DNA of 32,057 nt from Corallococcus terminator (GTDB taxonomy: Bacteria > Myxococcota > Myxococcia > Myxococcales > Myxococcaceae), in assembly GCF_003611635.1 (NCBI RefSeq), contig NZ_RAVZ01000073.1, forward strand, positions 1-32,057, in the 5' to 3' direction. The position numbers and the translations under genes are program-made. The notes beneath the pieces are model-generated. The model made no database searches, was not told the origin of the DNA, and saw only the letters and a list, made by a program, of their open reading frames with translations. Shown here in pieces: positions 30,948 through 32,057 of this stretch; within the stretch, counting starts at the first letter, position 1, and each line of letters starts with the position of its first letter.

Positions 30948-31805
30948 ATGATCGATCAGAACTCCCGTCCCGCACGCAAGGTCGGCATCGCCGAGCACCT
31001 GTGGGAGACGTACGAAGAGATGGCCCAGCAGATGGGGTCGGATCGCGACGCGCTGATCAACCAGGCGCTCTTCATGTTCGCGCGCCTCAACGGCTTCATC
31101 GACGTGAAGGTGAAGGCCGAGCCCTCCGTGGCGGCGGTGCCTGCCGCCACGCCGGCCCCCCGTCCAGCCTCCCCGCCGCCCGCGGCCGCCGCGTCCAAGG
31201 GCGCGCCGCCGGTGCTCGCGCCCGCGCGCGCCGAACCCGCCCGGGCCTCCCCGCGCAACGTGGAGGAGCGTCCGTCCTCCAACGGCCTGGACAATGATCC
31301 GGTGCGCCGCGAGGTGGCCGAGCGCGTCCTGGAGACAGCCGCAGAGCTGGAGCGGCTCATCAAGGGCAAGAACGAGCCGCCCCCTCCGTCCGCCGACGAC
31401 ATGATCGAGGACGAGGAGGAGCCCCTGCCCGAGCAGGAGGATCCGCCGCTCGAGGACGAGCTGGAGGATGAGCCCCCCGAGGAGGTCGATGACGAGCCCG
31501 CGGAGGAGGCCGACGAGGAGGAGGGCCTGTCGCTCTACCTGGTCACCGAATCCGGTGAGCAGGAGAAGATCATCAAGGACCGCTACGTCATCGGCCGCGG
31601 CAAGCACTGCGACTTCGTCATCAACTCCGGCAAGGTGTCGCGCGAGCACGCCGTCATCGCCCGCGACGGCGGCGAGTTCTACATCGAGGACCTCGGCTCC
31701 TCGAACGGGACCTGGTTCAACAAGCAGCGCATCAAGCGCCGCAAGGTCGAGGACGGGGACGAGTACTTCATCTGCAGCGAGAAGATCCGCCTCGTCATCC
31801 ACTGA
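30948..31805 (+). CDS. Ribbon-helix-helix plus FHA domain protein
   Basis: A 285-residue protein of unusual architecture. Residues about 10-50 (VGIAEHLWETYEEMAQQMGS then DRDALINQALFMFARLNGF) look like a ribbon-helix-helix DNA-binding unit. A Pro/Ala-rich linker and a strongly acidic stretch (about 150-192, mostly Glu/Asp/Pro) follow. Residues about 195-285 form an FHA domain with the phosphothreonine-binding signature YVIGRGKHCDFVIN, KVSREHAVI and LGSSNGTWFNKQRI. FHA domains read Ser/Thr-kinase output, which fits a kinase-rich myxobacterium. It lies 104 bp before a prepilin peptidase gene, so it may regulate a pilus locus. The RHH call rests on pattern, not alignment. Confidence 0.85.
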   Translation: MIDQNSRPARKVGIAEHLWETYEEMAQQMGSDRDALINQALFMFARLNGFIDVKVKAEPSVAAVPAATPAPRPASPPPAAAASKGAPPVLAPARAEPARASPRNVEERPSSNGLDNDPVRREVAERVLETAAELERLIKGKNEPPPPSADDMIEDEEEPLPEQEDPPLEDELEDEPPEEVDDEPAEEADEEEGLSLYLVTESGEQEKIIKDRYVIGRGKHCDFVINSGKVSREHAVIARDGGEFYIEDLGSSNGTWFNKQRIKRRKVEDGDEYFICSEKIRLVIH

Positions 31806-31844
31806 TGACGCAGTGCCCCCCGGTTCGAGGGTCGTGTTCAGCAT

Positions 31845-31874
31845 TTGACGGGCTTGGGGCCTCCCTGGTTTGAT
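31845..31874 (+). promoter_or_regulatory. Candidate promoter for the prepilin peptidase gene
   Basis: TTGACG (31845-31850) lies 18 bases before TTTGAT (31869-31874): 5 of 6 and 4 of 6 consensus matches. The predicted transcript begins about 28 bases before the ATG at 31910. It would make this gene independent of the FHA gene upstream. Confidence 0.4.
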
Positions 31875-31909
31875 GGGGGTCGCCTGCCCGCCTTGGGGAC
31901 AGGTGCCGA

Positions 31910-32013
31910 ATGACACCTGCTCAATCCGTGCTGTGGACGATTCTGGGAGTGGCCCTGGTGCTCGCCGTGGTGACCGACGTGCTGCGCCGGCTCATCCCCG
32001 ACATCGTGACCTA
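31910..32013 (+). CDS. A24-family prepilin peptidase, N-terminal fragment (CpaA/TadV-like)
   Basis: Only the first 34 codons plus two bases can be trusted. They encode one hydrophobic helix (about 7-22) followed by VVTDVLRRLIPDIVTY. This matches the first cytoplasmic motif of A24 aspartic prepilin peptidases, where an Asp (here D23) is followed by basic residues and an IP pair; position 31 is D where Asn is usual. The family cleaves and often methylates pilin precursors of Tad/Flp or type IV systems. The reading frame continues into adapter sequence from 32014, so any longer translation here is artificial. Confidence 0.7.
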
Positions 32014-32057
32014 CTGTCTCTTAAACACATCTCCGAGCCCACGAGACCGGAGCCTAT
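32014..32057 (+). other. Sequencing adapter contamination (Nextera read-2 adapter with index)
   Basis: Bases 32014-32032 match the 19-base Nextera mosaic end with one change (A for T at 32024). Bases 32033-32047, CCGAGCCCACGAGAC, match the read-2 transposase adapter. CGGAGCCT (32048-32055) matches a Nextera i7 index I recall as N720, and the last two bases AT fit the start of the flow-cell primer. This is library-preparation sequence, not genome, read from memory of the published adapter. Confidence 0.95.

Noticed and set aside
31851-31874. Sigma54-type promoter before the prepilin peptidase
   Set aside because: G-rich and TTTGAT elements are present, but the required GG and GC pairs at -24 and -12 do not line up; a sigma70-like reading fits better.

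Overview
The window is high-G+C bacterial DNA from a myxobacterium, most likely Myxococcaceae (Corallococcus or Myxococcus type). The main reasons are a Tgl-like TPR lipoprotein of social motility, a membrane Ser/Thr kinase with a PEGA-like tail, a 1408-residue RpoB starting [10 protein letters not shown], and frequent GTG/TTG starts with strong G/C third-position bias. Nearly every gene is on the + strand. This is my reading of the proteins; I ran no database search.

Positions 1-13271 hold the translation and transcription core: 3' end of tuf, rpmG, tRNA-Trp, then secE-nusG-rplK-rplA-rplJ-rplL-rpoB-rpoC. Intergenic RNA structure punctuates this cluster. There is a strong terminator between tRNA-Trp and secE. 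A mimic of the 23S rRNA L1-binding site lies before rplK, and a terminator followed by an L10-type leader before rplJ. Hairpins precede rpoB and rpoC, and a terminator follows rpoC.

Positions 13272-18289 carry a promoter, two small phasin-like coiled-coil proteins, a membrane-anchored lytic transglycosylase overlapping the second of them, two uncharacterised proteins, the PilQ-assembly lipoprotein Tgl, a RodZ-like HTH/membrane protein and recO. Positions 18325-21506 carry a PfkB-family sugar kinase and a translationally coupled pair of RlaP-type polymerase-beta-fold nucleotidyltransferases. That pair is the least explained enzyme module in the window.

Positions 21611-27076 carry the Ser/Thr kinase and the two-subunit glycyl-tRNA synthetase (glyQ, glyS overlapping) ending in a terminator. 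Positions 27128-32013 carry a palindrome and promoter, two coupled large lipoproteins of unknown function, a protein joining an apparent ribbon-helix-helix domain to an FHA domain, and the first 34-35 codons of an A24 prepilin peptidase, possibly the start of a Tad/Flp-type pilus locus.

The last 44 bases (32014-32057) are not genomic: they match the Illumina Nextera read-2 adapter plus an 8-base index. The window is therefore the ragged end of a draft contig, and the last gene is cut by adapter.
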